Assembly (NCBI RefSeq): GCF_000510265.1
Contig: NZ_CP006745.1
Location: 367,444-431,443, forward strand
Direction of reading: 5' to 3'
DNA length: 64,000 nt
From: Candidatus Endolissoclinum faulkneri L5
GTDB taxonomy: Bacteria; Pseudomonadota; Alphaproteobacteria; Thalassobaculales; Thalassobaculaceae
The number at the start of each line of letters is the position of its first letter. The first letter of the stretch is position 1. Both the position numbers and the translations under genes were made by a program. Positions 10,702 through 21,687 of the stretch are shown piece by piece. A model generated the notes under the pieces. It was not told where the DNA came from and made no database searches. It was given only the letters and a program-made list of their open reading frames with translations.

Positions 10702-10739
10702 AGATAAATATGATTGTAAAAGATAAATATGATTGTAAA
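10702..10739. repeat. Tandem duplication, 19 bp x2
   Basis: AGATAAATATGATTGTAAA occurs twice head-to-tail without mismatch. Noncoding. Confidence 0.9.
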
Positions 10740-10972
10740 AGTGCTGTTGAATAATCTTTTAATTGCGAGATGCTCACCAATAATTAGCTTGATCACTAGA
10801 AAGAGGTAAGTGATCATGAATTGTTTATAATTTATAAGAGAGTACAAGAAATGTCGTTATTTATGAAAAATCAATTCTTCTAGATTAGACATAGCTATTT
10901 TGTAGCTTGAAGTAGCATGTTAATTCTTGTGTCTTTAATAAGGACGTAGTTAGTTAGTGTTTGAAATAAAGT

Positions 10973-11010
10973 AGCATTTATAAATGCATAATTGTGCATT
11001 TATAAATGCT
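10973..11010. repeat. Hairpin, 16-bp arms
   Basis: Perfect arms 10973-10988 and 10995-11010 (AGCATTTATAAATGCA and complement). Each arm is itself nearly palindromic, so alternative folds exist. Confidence 0.6.
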
Positions 11011-11223
11011 CTAAAAATAGATACTAATAATTAATACCCTGATTATACTGTTTATTTATCTCAAAAATTTTTAAGAAGTATTTTCTATTTTTGAATAGAT
11101 TGCGCTGGCAAAGAATTTTATGTTAATTTAAAGTTTGGCGGTTGAATCAGAGCAATTGTGTTTCTTTCCCCTAAATGGAGGTTGTAATAAGGCTGATTGT
11201 ATTGATTGTTGTATACACCAAGC

Positions 11224-11279
11224 TTTACATAAAAACTTATAGCTATCTCATTCATGATAACTATAAGTTTTTATGTAAA
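11224..11279. repeat. Hairpin, 19-bp arms
   Basis: Perfect arms 11224-11242 and 11261-11279 (TTTACATAAAAACTTATAG and complement), 18-base loop. Confidence 0.6.
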
Positions 11280-12090
11280 ATTATGTATTACCTAAAATGA
11301 TTTTAATAATAACTCAACTGTGGTATTAGTATCTTATTTTTGGTTATACGAACTTACGATGTTTTTATCGAGCTAAATATTTGCGATTAAGGACTTGCGT
11401 TAATATGATATAAAGGTTACTAATAGAAGATTAGATTAAGTAATCTAGATATTGTTGGTAATGGTTCTATAATATTTATGCATAAAATTATGTGTTTACG
11501 TAGACGATAAAACAAAAAACACAAGCAATAAACGGAAATGCATTTGTAGCATAAAGTTCAACTGTCGAATACACGAAACTTTTTCAGAGTTAGGCAATAT
11601 ACCAGAGAAAATTACAAAAACTAATTTTTAAATGGAGCTTTAACGTGAAAAAATATTTTTTGAGAATATTAAACAAATCATTAGTTGGAGCTAGACGATA
11701 ACTATTCTTCATCTAATTCCGACACTCAACTTCAAATTTGAAGTATGATAGATTAGAGCTACTGCTTTAATTTTAGCGAGGTCATTTGTAATTTATTCTT
11801 AAACTTTTAGCGCTTTTAGTTAACTATTAGGGATCCATAGTTTAATTAAACTCCTAGATGCTATTAATTCTTTTGATCAAAAATAATATTTTTTGATTTT
11901 ATATTGCATTACTTTTGCAGCATGGACAGAATGTAAATCTGTATAGTGGTTTTTAGATTTGTGATGAAAACAATCTGAACCATCGTACGCTTGTCAGCGT
12001 ATGATGGGGAGCATTTTCAATTAGTTTATAGCATTTTATTTGAAATTTTGTCATATAATTTCTCAGCTCGATTTGAAGCTCAAATTAATA

Positions 12091-12172
12091 AGTTTAGCTA
12101 TTTAAATAGTTTTTATGCTCTTTATCAAAAGTTTAGCTATTTGTATAAATAGTTTTTATACTCTTTATCAAA
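12091..12172. repeat. Diverged tandem duplication in valS leader
   Basis: A 39-base unit (12091-12129) is followed by a 43-base copy (12130-12172). They differ by a 4-base insertion (GTAT) and a G/A change. Both read AGTTTAGCTATTT...CTCTTTATCAAA. The second copy ends 11 bases before the valS start codon, so promoter or leader sequence may be duplicated. Confidence 0.85.
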
Positions 12173-12183
12173 GATCTTAGTAG

Positions 12184-14844
12184 ATGCTTGAAAAAACTTA
12201 CTCTTCTGCAGACGTCGAGTCTCGATTATATCGTCTTTGGGAGCAATCTAACGCTTTTCCATGTAATCCTGAGTCAAAAGCTCTGCCTTGTACCATTATG
12301 ATGCCTCCACCTAACATCACTGGCAGCCTGCACATGGGACATGCTTTGACTATGACTGTACAAGATATCCTAGTTCGTTATTACCGTATGATTGGTCGCG
12401 ATGTACTATGGCTGCCGGGTACAGATCATGCTGGTATTGCTACTCAAACTGTGGTGGAGCGCAGCTTAAGTATGCAGGGCATTAATCATCGAGATATCGG
12501 GCGTAAAGCTTTTCTTGACAAGGTATGGGAGTGGAAAGCACGATCTGGTGAGCATATTTTTAAGCAATTGCGTTGTCTAGGAATAACCCCTGATTGGGGA
12601 CGGGAACGTTTTACTATGGACAAGGTTTTATCTAAAGCAGTGGTTAAAGCCTTTGTCCATCTTTATAACGAGGGTTTGATTTATCGCGATAAACGTTTGG
12701 TGAATTGGGATCCTCAAATGGGAACTGCTATTTCTGATTTGGAGGTTGAACAGAAAGAAGTCGACGGTAGTCTATGGTATTTTCGTTATCCCTTGGAGAA
12801 GAATCCGAGCAAGTTCATTGTTGTTGCCACTACACGTCCGGAGACAATGTTGGGCGATACTGCTGTTGCAGTAAATCCCGAGGACGAACGTTATAAAGAC
12901 ATGATTGGTCAATACGTTATTTTACCTTTGGTTGGTAGATGCATTCCAATAGTTGGTGACGGTTATGTTGATCCAGCAAATGGTTCTGGCGCTTTAAAGA
13001 TTACCCCAGCACATGATTTTAATGATTTAAAGGTTAGCAAACGTCATAATCTTGAAATAATTAATATAATGGATGCCGAAGGTCATCTTGCCGATAATGT
13101 TCCAGATAAGTATCGCGGGTTGGATCGATTCGTTGCTCGTAAGGTCGTAGTAAATGATATGGAGTCGGCTGGTTTGTTGGAAAAAATTGAGCAGCATTGT
13201 CATGCTGTACCTTATGGAGATCGTGGTTCTGTACCATTAGAACCTTGGCTGACTGATCAATGGTACTGCGATGCTATGACTCTTGCAAAGCCAGCGATAG
13301 AAGCAGTCGAGAGAGGAGATACTGTTTTTGTTCCAAAGAACTGGCAAAATACTTATTTTGAATGGATGAAGAACATCGAACCATGGTGTATATCTCGTCA
13401 GTTGTGGTGGGGGCATCAAATACCAGCTTGGTATGGGCCTGACGGTGAGGTATTCGTTGCGGAAAGCGAAGAAATGGCTGCTATAGTTGCCGAACAACAT
13501 TATGGCCAAGCTGTTGAGTTAACTCGCGAAAAAGATGTGCTTGATACTTGGTTTTCTTCTGCACTGTGGGCATTTTCCACTCTCGGATGGCCGGATAAAA
13601 CATTAGAGCTAAATCGTTATTATCCCAGTGATATACTGGTTACTGGCTTTGATATCATTTTTTTTTGGGTAGCTAGGATGATGATGATGGGGCTGCACTT
13701 CATGAATGAGGTTCCGTTTCGTACTGTTTATGTACACGCTTTGGTACGAGATGCTAAGGGCCAGAAAATGTCGAAGTCCAAGAATAATATCGTTGATCCA
13801 ATAGATTTAATTAATCAGTATGGCGCTGATGCGTTACGCTTTACACTAGCCTCTATGACTATTCAAGGATACGATATTAAGCTTGATGAAGGGCGCGTAA
13901 AAGCTTATCGTAATTTCGCTACGAAAATATGGAATGCTGCTAGGTTTTGTGAGTTGCATTCTTGCAAAGCGTACGACTGTTTTGATCCTTCGAAGTGTAC
14001 CGAAACTGTGAATCGATGGATAGTTAGCGAAGTTGCTAAAACTGCCGAATTAGTAGCCGCTGCACTGCATGCCTATAAGTTTAACGAGGCTACATCAGTC
14101 ATCTATCAGTTTTTTTGGGGAACTTTTTGTGACTGGTATATAGAATTTACTAAACCTATCTTGCAAACTGCATACGGAGGCATTGAGCAAATAGTTGTTA
14201 ATGAGACTAGACATACTATAGCTTGGACGTTAAACCAAGCTCTGCATTTATTGCACCCCATCATGCCTTATATTTCGGAGGAGCTTTGGGCTAGCTTTGG
14301 AGAGGAAAATGATCAACTTCTTATTTCGCGTCGATGGCCATGTATCAGTAAGGATTTAATCGACCCCAGAGCATCAAGAGAAATTGACTGGTTAGTACGA
14401 TTTATTTCTGAAATTCGGTCGATACGCTCTGAGATGAATATGTTACATTCTATAAAGCCTGATCTATTACTTGTGGGCGCTAATGCTAAAACTATAGCTC
14501 TAATGAAAAAATATAATAATTTAATAGGCTATTTGTCTCGAATAGCCTCAATCAAAACGAGTAGTATAATAAATAACGGTGTTGCTGTTTGTCGCGTAAT
14601 AGACGAAGCGACTATTGTATTACCTGTAAGCAGAAAATCTAATAATAACTTTCAGGAGCGTTTACGTTTAACTAAAGAGATTAAAAAATTAGAATCCGAT
14701 ATAGCAAAGATTAACAAAAAGCTTTCAAACAAAGGGTTTCTTGCTAAAGCGCCAGATACATTGATCCAGAATAATAAAGACCATCTGCTCGAAGAGCAAA
14801 AACGTCATGATCGTTTAGTTGCAGCGCTTACATCTTTAAATTAA
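12184..14844 (+). CDS. valS: Valine-tRNA ligase
   Basis: 886 aa class Ia synthetase that charges tRNA-Val with valine and edits threonine. The HIGH motif appears as HMGH (residues 50-53, within PPPNITGSLHMGHA) and KMSKS is intact at 528-532. The CP1 editing domain contains TTRPETMLGDTAVAV. The anticodon-binding domain and the C-terminal coiled-coil arm (ERLRLTKEIKKLESDIAKI) are both present, so the protein is complete. Start ATG 12184-12186; no strong Shine-Dalgarno is visible. It stands alone with 3 kb and 1.9 kb of empty DNA on either side. Confidence 0.97.
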   Translation: MLEKTYSSADVESRLYRLWEQSNAFPCNPESKALPCTIMMPPPNITGSLHMGHALTMTVQDILVRYYRMIGRDVLWLPGTDHAGIATQTVVERSLSMQGINHRDIGRKAFLDKVWEWKARSGEHIFKQLRCLGITPDWGRERFTMDKVLSKAVVKAFVHLYNEGLIYRDKRLVNWDPQMGTAISDLEVEQKEVDGSLWYFRYPLEKNPSKFIVVATTRPETMLGDTAVAVNPEDERYKDMIGQYVILPLVGRCIPIVGDGYVDPANGSGALKITPAHDFNDLKVSKRHNLEIINIMDAEGHLADNVPDKYRGLDRFVARKVVVNDMESAGLLEKIEQHCHAVPYGDRGSVPLEPWLTDQWYCDAMTLAKPAIEAVERGDTVFVPKNWQNTYFEWMKNIEPWCISRQLWWGHQIPAWYGPDGEVFVAESEEMAAIVAEQHYGQAVELTREKDVLDTWFSSALWAFSTLGWPDKTLELNRYYPSDILVTGFDIIFFWVARMMMMGLHFMNEVPFRTVYVHALVRDAKGQKMSKSKNNIVDPIDLINQYGADALRFTLASMTIQGYDIKLDEGRVKAYRNFATKIWNAARFCELHSCKAYDCFDPSKCTETVNRWIVSEVAKTAELVAAALHAYKFNEATSVIYQFFWGTFCDWYIEFTKPILQTAYGGIEQIVVNETRHTIAWTLNQALHLLHPIMPYISEELWASFGEENDQLLISRRWPCISKDLIDPRASREIDWLVRFISEIRSIRSEMNMLHSIKPDLLLVGANAKTIALMKKYNNLIGYLSRIASIKTSSIINNGVAVCRVIDEATIVLPVSRKSNNNFQERLRLTKEIKKLESDIAKINKKLSNKGFLAKAPDTLIQNNKDHLLEEQKRHDRLVAALTSLN

Positions 14845-16751
14845 GTTCAAATTATTTTAGCGCAAATTACAGTTTTATATTTTTGTTGTTTTTGATTGAT
14901 CAACTAGTTATACTCATCGGGGAATATTTTATTTTTATCCTATGAGATGGGTTGGTTGTATCCGGTTATTTATCTTTACTTTTAGTTTACTTTAACAATC
15001 ATTCGTATTACAACTTGAATTATTTGTTTTGCATATTTGCAACTATCTTGACTAATTTAGCCTCTTACTTAGAATAAGGTTACTTAACAATATTAGTAAA
15101 TCGCGGTATGAAATTCTTTGACAGTCTAGGTTTAATATTAATATAATAAGTGAGATATTAAGTGAAAAATTTTTTATTGTGAAAATTATGCTTTTTTGGC
15201 TATTGAGATAAAATCATTTTTACTTCAAAAGTAAGTAAAACGACAAAACTTTGATTTATTGATGTAAGTTAAAATAAAAATTACGTCTATTGTGCATTAA
15301 TAGTTTGTGTAAGTACTTACTTATTTAATACAGGCTAGCGGTTCTAGTGATAAAATCAGGATTAAAAGTTTTTTGACAACATAAAACGCAAGATGATTTA
15401 TTTCTTACCTTGAGCGTAAGATATGCGTGCAATGTTAACTCATGTCAAGCTAAGCTATTTATCACTCTTATAGTTTACTGGTATTTGAGATAAGTTGTTT
15501 AAGTTTGATCAATGGGCCTCTAGTTTTAGTAATTATTATTAAAATATAAATTTCCTATTATTTAATTGTTTTTTATCATAACCAGATATAAATTTGGCAT
15601 ATCTTACTCTAGTATTTTTCTTAGCTGTATTATGTTCTTGGGCTTTTAATCTTTGATTAGAGCAATAGCCCCTTCCAGTAGTTATAAAAAGGAATGATGC
15701 TTTTTAATCACTATAAAATTTATATTTTTCTGATTAAATCTAATATTCGAATTTCAGAAGTTTTTTATCTGAACTATGCTTAGAGTATTAACTCTATTGA
15801 AAAATTTGTTCTTTTATCGTAAGTAAAAAATTTTTATGTAGATATTTACTATAATAATTTAGAATAAGTCGACTGTATGTATTTGGTAAAGGTTAATAGT
15901 GACTAAAAATTTTATCCATCAAAATGATAGATAGTAAAGTTACGAAATATTAAGCAAGGACCGAAGTATATAAAATATATAAATTAAAGTATTTTAGTAG
16001 TTATTAATTTTTTTATTTAAGTAAATCTTTCTTAAGTATTATTGCATAATATTAATCAGTAAATCATTATCTGTAAATTTAACTGAATTTTTATCATTTT
16101 TACACACTTTTTATTCGCTCATGGTAATTTGCTTTAATTAAGGATCCCTTAAAAGTGTTTGTTTTTTTCAATTATGTTGCTAATGCATAGATAATTTTTT
16201 ATTTATGCTTCAGGTAAGCAAACATATTTTATGAGATTTTTCATAATTGTTTTTGATCATTTTTCTTGAATACCTGTATAAGGTGATTCTATCCATAAAA
16301 TTTAATCAATTTCTTTTTTCTACTTCATCTATATTGTTGTTACTTATAAATTTTTTTTGATATTTTGGCGCCAAATGTAAATCGGAAGCGATTACACTTA
16401 TGTGTGGTAAATGTAGATTGGAATTTTATCCAACAGCATAATATCTTATAAAATAAGATATTATGCTGTTCATCAATTGTTGGCAATTAATGTAAATTTA
16501 AATAAAGAATAGCAATACACTATCTAAGTTATTTTTTTATAGTAAAGTTGATAATCATACGTCAAAGTAAGCATTAACATTATATACTATTTATTAAATA
16601 GAATTTTACATTAGTTGATAAGAATTGCAAAGTGCAGTAATATACTACACCTTATGTAAGATAAGGTACGCACGAATGAGCATTTCTATCTTATGTTTGA
16701 TAATCGTAATATTCATTGGTTGAACGTAAGCTATTTTTTTCGATTTAGCTA
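14845..16751. other. Noncoding spacer valS to crotonase gene
   Basis: 1.9 kb without a readable gene. One strong hairpin at 16432-16470 is listed. The neighbouring genes converge here, so transcription from both sides should end in it. Confidence 0.7.
16432..16470. repeat. Hairpin, 18-bp arms, 3-base loop
   Basis: Perfect arms 16432-16449 and 16453-16470 (AACAGCATAATATCTTAT and complement), loop AAA. It lies between convergent valS and the crotonase gene and could be a bidirectional transcription stop. Confidence 0.6.
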
Positions 16752-17549
16752 TTATGAAGACTTACTCCATGGCAGGCCATTGCCGTGAACAAAACGGCGT
16801 ATACCTTCCATTACTTGAGGATCACCTATACGGGCGCAAATGGCATCTACTGCTCGCCGTTCTGCTATCACATCCATTGGTTCTAGCGCGTTAAAATATT
16901 CTTTCGCTGCTCCAATCGCTCTAGTATCCATACGATTAGCACGGATAATTAGTCGACGAAGAGCGTTATCCAAATCATCGGTAAGATCATCGATTAGGTT
17001 GAGATTTCTCATTTCCTTCGCATCTAGCCTTTTAGCTGTCAGAGTCATGCGCCAGGCTGGCTGCCAACCAATTCTACGCACAAGAAAAGGTGCAATGATT
17101 GCAGGCAATAAGCCAAACATCAGTTCTGATAGCAAGAAATTTGATCGATTAGTAGAAATTACTAAGTCGCTAGCAGCTGCAAGGCCTAAACCACCAGCAC
17201 TAACTCTACCATCTATAACAGAAACTACCATTTTAGGTACTGAAGCAAATCGCGCTAGGAGCTGCCAAAAAGGCAAGATCCTAGTACGCAGAGATGACAT
17301 GTCTTTTACTGTAGTAGTAGTAGCTTCATTAAAATCCATGCCCTCACAAAAAATCGACGCTTGACCACATAGTGCAAGTACTTTAAATGCAGAATCTACT
17401 TCGAAACGGTCTACTATTTTGTGCATGCATTGAATCATAGCTGAATTCAAAGTGTTTCCTGTCTCTGGCTTATCCATAATAGCCAGCAACATTGTGCCCC
17501 GCACTTCTTGTTTAATGGGAGATTTGCTAGGTGCTTTATTTAGCTCCAA
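16752..17549 (-). CDS. ECH1-type crotonase (PksH-like) of a beta-branching cassette
   Basis: 265 aa, enoyl-CoA hydratase/isomerase superfamily. The oxyanion-hole segments are FCEGMDF (67-73) and GRVSAGGLGLAAASDLV (114-130). The stretch SELMFGLLPAIIAPFLVRRIG is characteristic of PksH/CurE-type ECH1 enzymes rather than of ordinary FadB crotonases. In trans-AT polyketide pathways ECH1 dehydrates the HMG-type intermediate on an acyl carrier protein. The start is TTG (17547-17549), supported by GGAGG 8 bases upstream. It overlaps the end of the HMGS gene by 10 bases in another frame, so the two are translationally coupled. That pairing is the strongest evidence for function. Confidence 0.88.
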   Translation of the reverse strand: MELNKAPSKSPIKQEVRGTMLLAIMDKPETGNTLNSAMIQCMHKIVDRFEVDSAFKVLALCGQASIFCEGMDFNEATTTTVKDMSSLRTRILPFWQLLARFASVPKMVVSVIDGRVSAGGLGLAAASDLVISTNRSNFLLSELMFGLLPAIIAPFLVRRIGWQPAWRMTLTAKRLDAKEMRNLNLIDDLTDDLDNALRRLIIRANRMDTRAIGAAKEYFNALEPMDVIAERRAVDAICARIGDPQVMEGIRRFVHGNGLPWSKSS

Positions 17550-18793
17550 GAGTAAATCCTCCTATATCCTTCCACTCGCTCAAGCACAAGCAAAGACTTT
17601 TCAGAAAATTCATTATCGTAAATGTCGGTGACAGAATTTTTTGCAACTGTTCTGCCAACCGTCGCATCACTTATCCCAGATAAGCTGGGAGAACTATCGA
17701 TAATATTATCATAGCGCGATACACTAATATGCTGCCGTCCTGCAAGTGCATCAGATACACTATTTATTTTTAGTGTTTCTACTGCATCATTCTGTACAAC
17801 TCCACTATAAAATTCTGAACAGCAGCCTGAGCCATAAGAGAATAGGCCTATCCTAACGCCAGGTCTGTTCGCTAATAAGTCTAAAATGCCTGCTAGCGCG
17901 AGAAACACAGTACTTGAATAAACATTACCGACTTCTTGGCAATAAATCAGCGAAGGCATTAGCCTGAGAGCAAAGTCAGCGTCAATTTCCGCTTGATTTT
18001 TTACGCCTAACTTGCGCATTAGTGTACGATGCGCTCCTCTTACCATTCCTCCAAATGGAGCATGAAATGCAAGTCCAGCAAAATGTTTAGTAAATGATAC
18101 TTCACCTACTATTTCACGATATCTAGCAAAGGTTTGTTCGACGCAATTTAAATAACTTATCAAAGATAAGTCAGCATCGCCGGTTTCTAACTCTGGCGTT
18201 GGTCGACAAGCATCCGCAACTTCAAAAGTGTGTATACCACTTGCCCCAAAATCAAGTGCAAACAGTTGCGGATCGCTGCCGACCAGAATAGCGATTGCCG
18301 CTGATCCTTGACTTGGCTCAGCATAAGAATAGCGAACTGGACGAGCGATATCGGTAGTAATAACTAAAGCCATTCCACCACCAGGGATTGTTCTTCCCTC
18401 TGATGCTATCCAAGCTTGAGCCATCCGTAACGCTGCTGTACCGCCGTAGCATGCTTGTTTAATTTCGAATTGTCTACATTGCGGAATTAAACCAAGATGT
18501 TTGTGTACATATGCTCCCATCGATTTTCCAAAATCAATGCCGGATTCGCTCGCTATAATAAGCAAACGAATACGATTCTTATCATTTGATACTAGAGTAT
18601 CAAGAACTCTTTTAGCAGCATTTACAGCAAAGCTTACCGGATCTTCAAAAGGCATTGCAAGGCTTTTGCGACGCATTAGCAGGTTTTCAAATCGCTTTGG
18701 AGCGAGACCACGGGCGATCGCAAGTTCTCCGACGTCTAAAAAGATACGACCGCCGTAAAAACCAAGCGCTTTAATTCCGATTAAATCGCTCAT
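17540..18793 (-). CDS. HMG-CoA-synthase-like enzyme (PksG-like HMGS)
   Basis: 417 aa from ATG 18791-18793. This start is chosen because GGAG lies 8 bases upstream and PksG-type proteins begin here; the frame extends 20 codons further to 18853. It condenses an acetyl-ACP with a beta-keto polyketide intermediate, the first step of beta-alkyl branching. The catalytic triad is present: Glu83 (ASESGIDFGKS), Cys115 (EIKQACYGGTA) and His244 (FHAPFGGMVRGAHR). YCQEVGNVYSSTVF, SYGSGCCSEF and the tail GYRRIYSWS match the PksG family closely and differ from mevalonate-pathway synthases in context. No mevalonate genes are nearby. It is the first gene of a two-gene operon with ECH1. Confidence 0.93.
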   Translation of the reverse strand: MSDLIGIKALGFYGGRIFLDVGELAIARGLAPKRFENLLMRRKSLAMPFEDPVSFAVNAAKRVLDTLVSNDKNRIRLLIIASESGIDFGKSMGAYVHKHLGLIPQCRQFEIKQACYGGTAALRMAQAWIASEGRTIPGGGMALVITTDIARPVRYSYAEPSQGSAAIAILVGSDPQLFALDFGASGIHTFEVADACRPTPELETGDADLSLISYLNCVEQTFARYREIVGEVSFTKHFAGLAFHAPFGGMVRGAHRTLMRKLGVKNQAEIDADFALRLMPSLIYCQEVGNVYSSTVFLALAGILDLLANRPGVRIGLFSYGSGCCSEFYSGVVQNDAVETLKINSVSDALAGRQHISVSRYDNIIDSSPSLSGISDATVGRTVAKNSVTDIYDNEFSEKSLLVLERVEGYRRIYSWS

Positions 18794-18831
18794 GTATATT
18801 TCTCCGGTACCAAAAGACAGATCAACTCGCA

Positions 18832-18877
18832 AGCAATCAAATAAATACTTCATATCGAGAGTATTTATTTGATTGCT
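18832..18877 (-). promoter_or_regulatory. 18-bp inverted repeat in the HMGS leader
   Basis: Perfect arms 18832-18849 and 18860-18877 (AGCAATCAAATAAATACT and complement) with a 10-base loop, 39 bases upstream of the HMGS start codon. On the minus strand it would fold in the leader or, if untranscribed, form a dyad operator. Its position right upstream of the operon makes a regulatory role plausible. Similar hairpins occur throughout the noncoding DNA, so this may be coincidence. Confidence 0.4.
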
Positions 18878-19119
18878 AGTACTCTAGTACAACTTATTAT
18901 CCTGCATGCATATATCCATACAAATTATACGACCCACAACCTTACTAGTGATTATCGAGTCGTAAATTACTATTAACATCAAATTAGTTCATTAAAATAT
19001 TTATGAGTTACATAAAGATTATTAAATCACCAACTAATCACTTAAGTACAACAAGGATTTAGATTTGTCCAAATCGATGCCTCATTATGATAAAATAGCT
19101 CAATTAATTTAATTTAAGT

Positions 19120-19156
19120 AGTTTCTTGTTTGACGCCATGCGTCAAACAAGAAACT
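19120..19156. repeat. Hairpin, 17-bp arms, 3-base loop
   Basis: Perfect arms 19120-19136 and 19140-19156 (AGTTTCTTGTTTGACGC and complement), loop CAT. More G+C than its surroundings. Confidence 0.6.
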
Positions 19157-19293
19157 TTCGCAATACCATAGTTCATACTTCTATAAAGTATTGTGCTTGA
19201 TCATCTATTAATCAAGATAACAGATGATCAGAATTAAGACATCATTAGTGCTTACGGAACGAACAAGTTCTTAGTCTGCTAAATAGGGAATAA

Positions 19294-19330
19294 AGTAATT
19301 ATTTGCCTAACAATTAGGCAAATAATTACT
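19294..19330. repeat. Hairpin, 17-bp arms, 3-base loop
   Basis: Perfect arms 19294-19310 and 19314-19330 (AGTAATTATTTGCCTAA and complement), loop CAA. Confidence 0.6.
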
Positions 19331-19822
19331 AAACTATACTGGGGCGTATTCTTCTTCTTATTATTATTTAAACTCCTTCTTAAGGATATCTAGTCAAATA
19401 TTGTGGGTACAAGCAAAAGAATAAGCATAATTAATATGTAGCTTAAATGTTAGAACTGTTTTTTAATTTAATGCCAAACCAGTTGTCAGCTAATGTACTC
19501 TATTCAACAATACATTCAGGACAATAAATTAATTTTATATAGATAATCAAGCAATAATAGTTAACATTATTATTTTTTATCGCAATTAAAAATAATAATC
19601 AATCCTTATTCTGTAAAGCTCGCTAAATCCAAATATCTAACAAAGATACTAGGTTGGCTGTTAGTTGAAAACATTTACTATAAATTTTTAATAAGCATTT
19701 ATTCAATGTGAAGTCTAGAACAAAAAATATCAACCAATGATATATTTTAAATCACAGTCATGGCTAAACGTTTTAACAAAGAGTCCTCTATAGAAGACAA
19801 CTACATTGTACTTAAAAAAAAT

Positions 19823-19878
19823 TAAAGTATATAGAGTACACAGGAAGCTTTAAAGTATATAGAGTACACAGGAAGCTT
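19823..19878. repeat. Tandem duplication, 28 bp x2
   Basis: Two identical 28-base units (19823-19850, 19851-19878), beginning TAAAGTATATAGAGTACA and ending GGAAGCTT. Noncoding. Confidence 0.92.
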
Positions 19879-20612
19879 TTGCTTATTAGCTTAATTATAT
19901 ATTACGAAATATAATGGCTTAGTCGATAATTCAAGCGGAAAAGATCCACCATTAATCAGTACGTATTGTTTTCGTTCAAGTATTTTTAAAAAAATTTTTG
20001 AAATATTGAACAATAATCATTTAATAGATTGTTGTTATTTAAAGTGTTAGCTTTTTTTAAGGTAAGCCATTATTGACAGTACGTCGCAAGAATATCTGCT
20101 TTACTGCGAGATATAGCGTGTATAAAGCAACACATAATATTTGTTGTTTTTAAGTTTTAGAGTAGTTAGTTAGGATTATCGTAATTCAAGATAAGCTTAG
20201 CCGTCAAATCTTACCCGTATAAGTTAATGATATGCTTAGTTACAACAATGATAAAGCGTTTTTCTTTGTAAATTAATCGGGTAGAAAGCAGTACATTATG
20301 CGAAACCTTTATCATTCTGTATCGTAATCGTTTTCTATTTAAACTAAATAAATAAATCGAAAGAGTGATTGCATTTAACAAGCTTCGCAGAAATAATTAT
20401 CGATGAATGCTATTTTAGCGAATAAGTTACTATAAGCTTAGAATCGTTATGAATTAAAATCATTAATGAACACAATCCTAGTTGCTTTACGAGTAAAAAA
20501 ATAAATTATAATTTTAAATATTTTTTAAATTACATAATGTATTACATATGTAATAATGAAGGTGTTGGAATTTTGCAGGTAATACTACCCTGTCTTTTAT
20601 AGATGAAATTCG

Positions 20613-20665
20613 TGGTAATTAGATACTATCTTTAACTGCATGATAAAGACAGTATCTAATTACCA
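20613..20665. repeat. Hairpin, 22-bp arms with one mismatch
   Basis: Arms 20613-20634 and 20644-20665 (from TGGTAATTAGATACT inward) differ at one pair. The loop is 9 bases. Confidence 0.6.
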
Positions 20666-20966
20666 ACTGGTAGCACATATATTACTAGATTGTTTCAGTA
20701 CTTAATATTTGACGAATTGTGTTATATTTTCTCATTCTTCTGAAAAACTAATATTAACCATCTTGGTAATTTTATCAATTTTATTTGCTTAACCATAAAG
20801 CAGTAAATCTTAATATGAATTTCGTGCGAGCCGGTGTCATGGCTAGTAGCTAATTTTAGATTTGCATTTTGCTCACTTTTGTGCTTTATAACTTTTGTTT
20901 TGCTTTAGTAATTTGTATATTTGGAGAAAAAGGCGTGTGCCTGGAAATCGATACTATAACAAATCG

Positions 20967-21003
20967 AGCAGATAAGAGAAATAATCAAGCAGATAAGAGA
21001 AAT
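20967..21003. repeat. Short direct repeat, 16 bp at 21-bp spacing
   Basis: AGCAGATAAGAGAAAT at 20967-20982 and again at 20988-21003. It is embedded in a doubtful 84-codon frame, where it yields the repeat ADKRN. Confidence 0.8.
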
Positions 21004-21281
21004 ATCTTACGTACGATAGTGTTTTTTAACTATTTTCGTACTCCTAGAATACATAGAACTTTTATTACAAAGCCACGGCTGTTACAAATAATTTTCTCGG
21101 CTATTCATGGTTTTAAAATTTAAATAGTATTTTGTGAGATTAATCATTCCATGGGCAATAAAACACTCTCATTGCGCACCGTATAACCTAACAATTCAGA
21201 TACTATTTAGTATCATTTTATCTTTTATAATAATCAAGTAGGTAAAAGCTAAATAATAGCTTGCTAGCTAATGCGGACAGC

Positions 21282-21316
21282 AGATGTAAAATTATGTCAA
21301 TTATAATTTTACATCT
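21282..21316. repeat. Hairpin, 14-bp arms
   Basis: Perfect arms 21282-21295 and 21303-21316 (AGATGTAAAATTAT and complement), 7-base loop. It lies downstream of the ketosynthase gene on the minus strand and could end its transcript. Confidence 0.5.
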
Positions 21317-21687
21317 AGTTACGATCATTTTTACATTGAGTGCAGACTAATATAATAGCTAATTATATGGCTTATTAATACAATAATAAAAATTGATTCA
21401 ATGATTAATAATTATCTTTAGTTTAACACAATTCATGCGGTACTCGTTATTTACGCTAAGTTGTTTTGAACATCCTGACAATATTGTTTAACTATTAATT
21501 TTTACTACATAAAAAGTAGATTAAGTATTTAATCAACAAATTGTATCAGGCGTCAAATATTATGGCAAAGATTTTATTAAATTTAACTTAATTTTGTTTA
21601 TATAGCTATGATAAGATAAATCTTATCTTTCTTCATGATTAGATCTTATAACAGCAAAATTTTTTAACAAATAAATGGATCTCATGC

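Larger units (their letters stand above)
9177..12183. other. Noncoding spacer tRNA-His to valS
   Basis: 3.0 kb, the longest empty stretch. No gene readable in six frames. It is dense in structured repeats: hairpins at 9479-9517, 9972-10002, 10474-10520, 10973-11010 and 11224-11279, and tandem duplications at 10702-10739 and 12091-12172, all listed. Confidence 0.7.
18794..21687. other. Noncoding spacer HMGS to ketosynthase gene
   Basis: 2.9 kb separating genes that are adjacent in typical beta-branching cassettes. No ACP-sized frame with a DSL motif is present. It contains inverted repeats at 18832-18877, 19120-19156, 19294-19330, 20613-20665 and 21282-21316, and tandem repeats at 19823-19878 and 20967-21003. 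An 84-codon frame at 20869-21123 spans the latter and is not convincing. Confidence 0.7.

Noticed and set aside
16840-17364. 174-codon plus-strand frame across the crotonase gene
   Set aside because: Antisense shadow of a strongly supported minus-strand CDS; low-complexity Ser/Arg-rich translation.
20869-21123. 84-codon plus-strand open frame
   Set aside because: It spans a short noncoding-type direct repeat, has no recognisable domain or good ribosome site, and has the base composition of the spacers.
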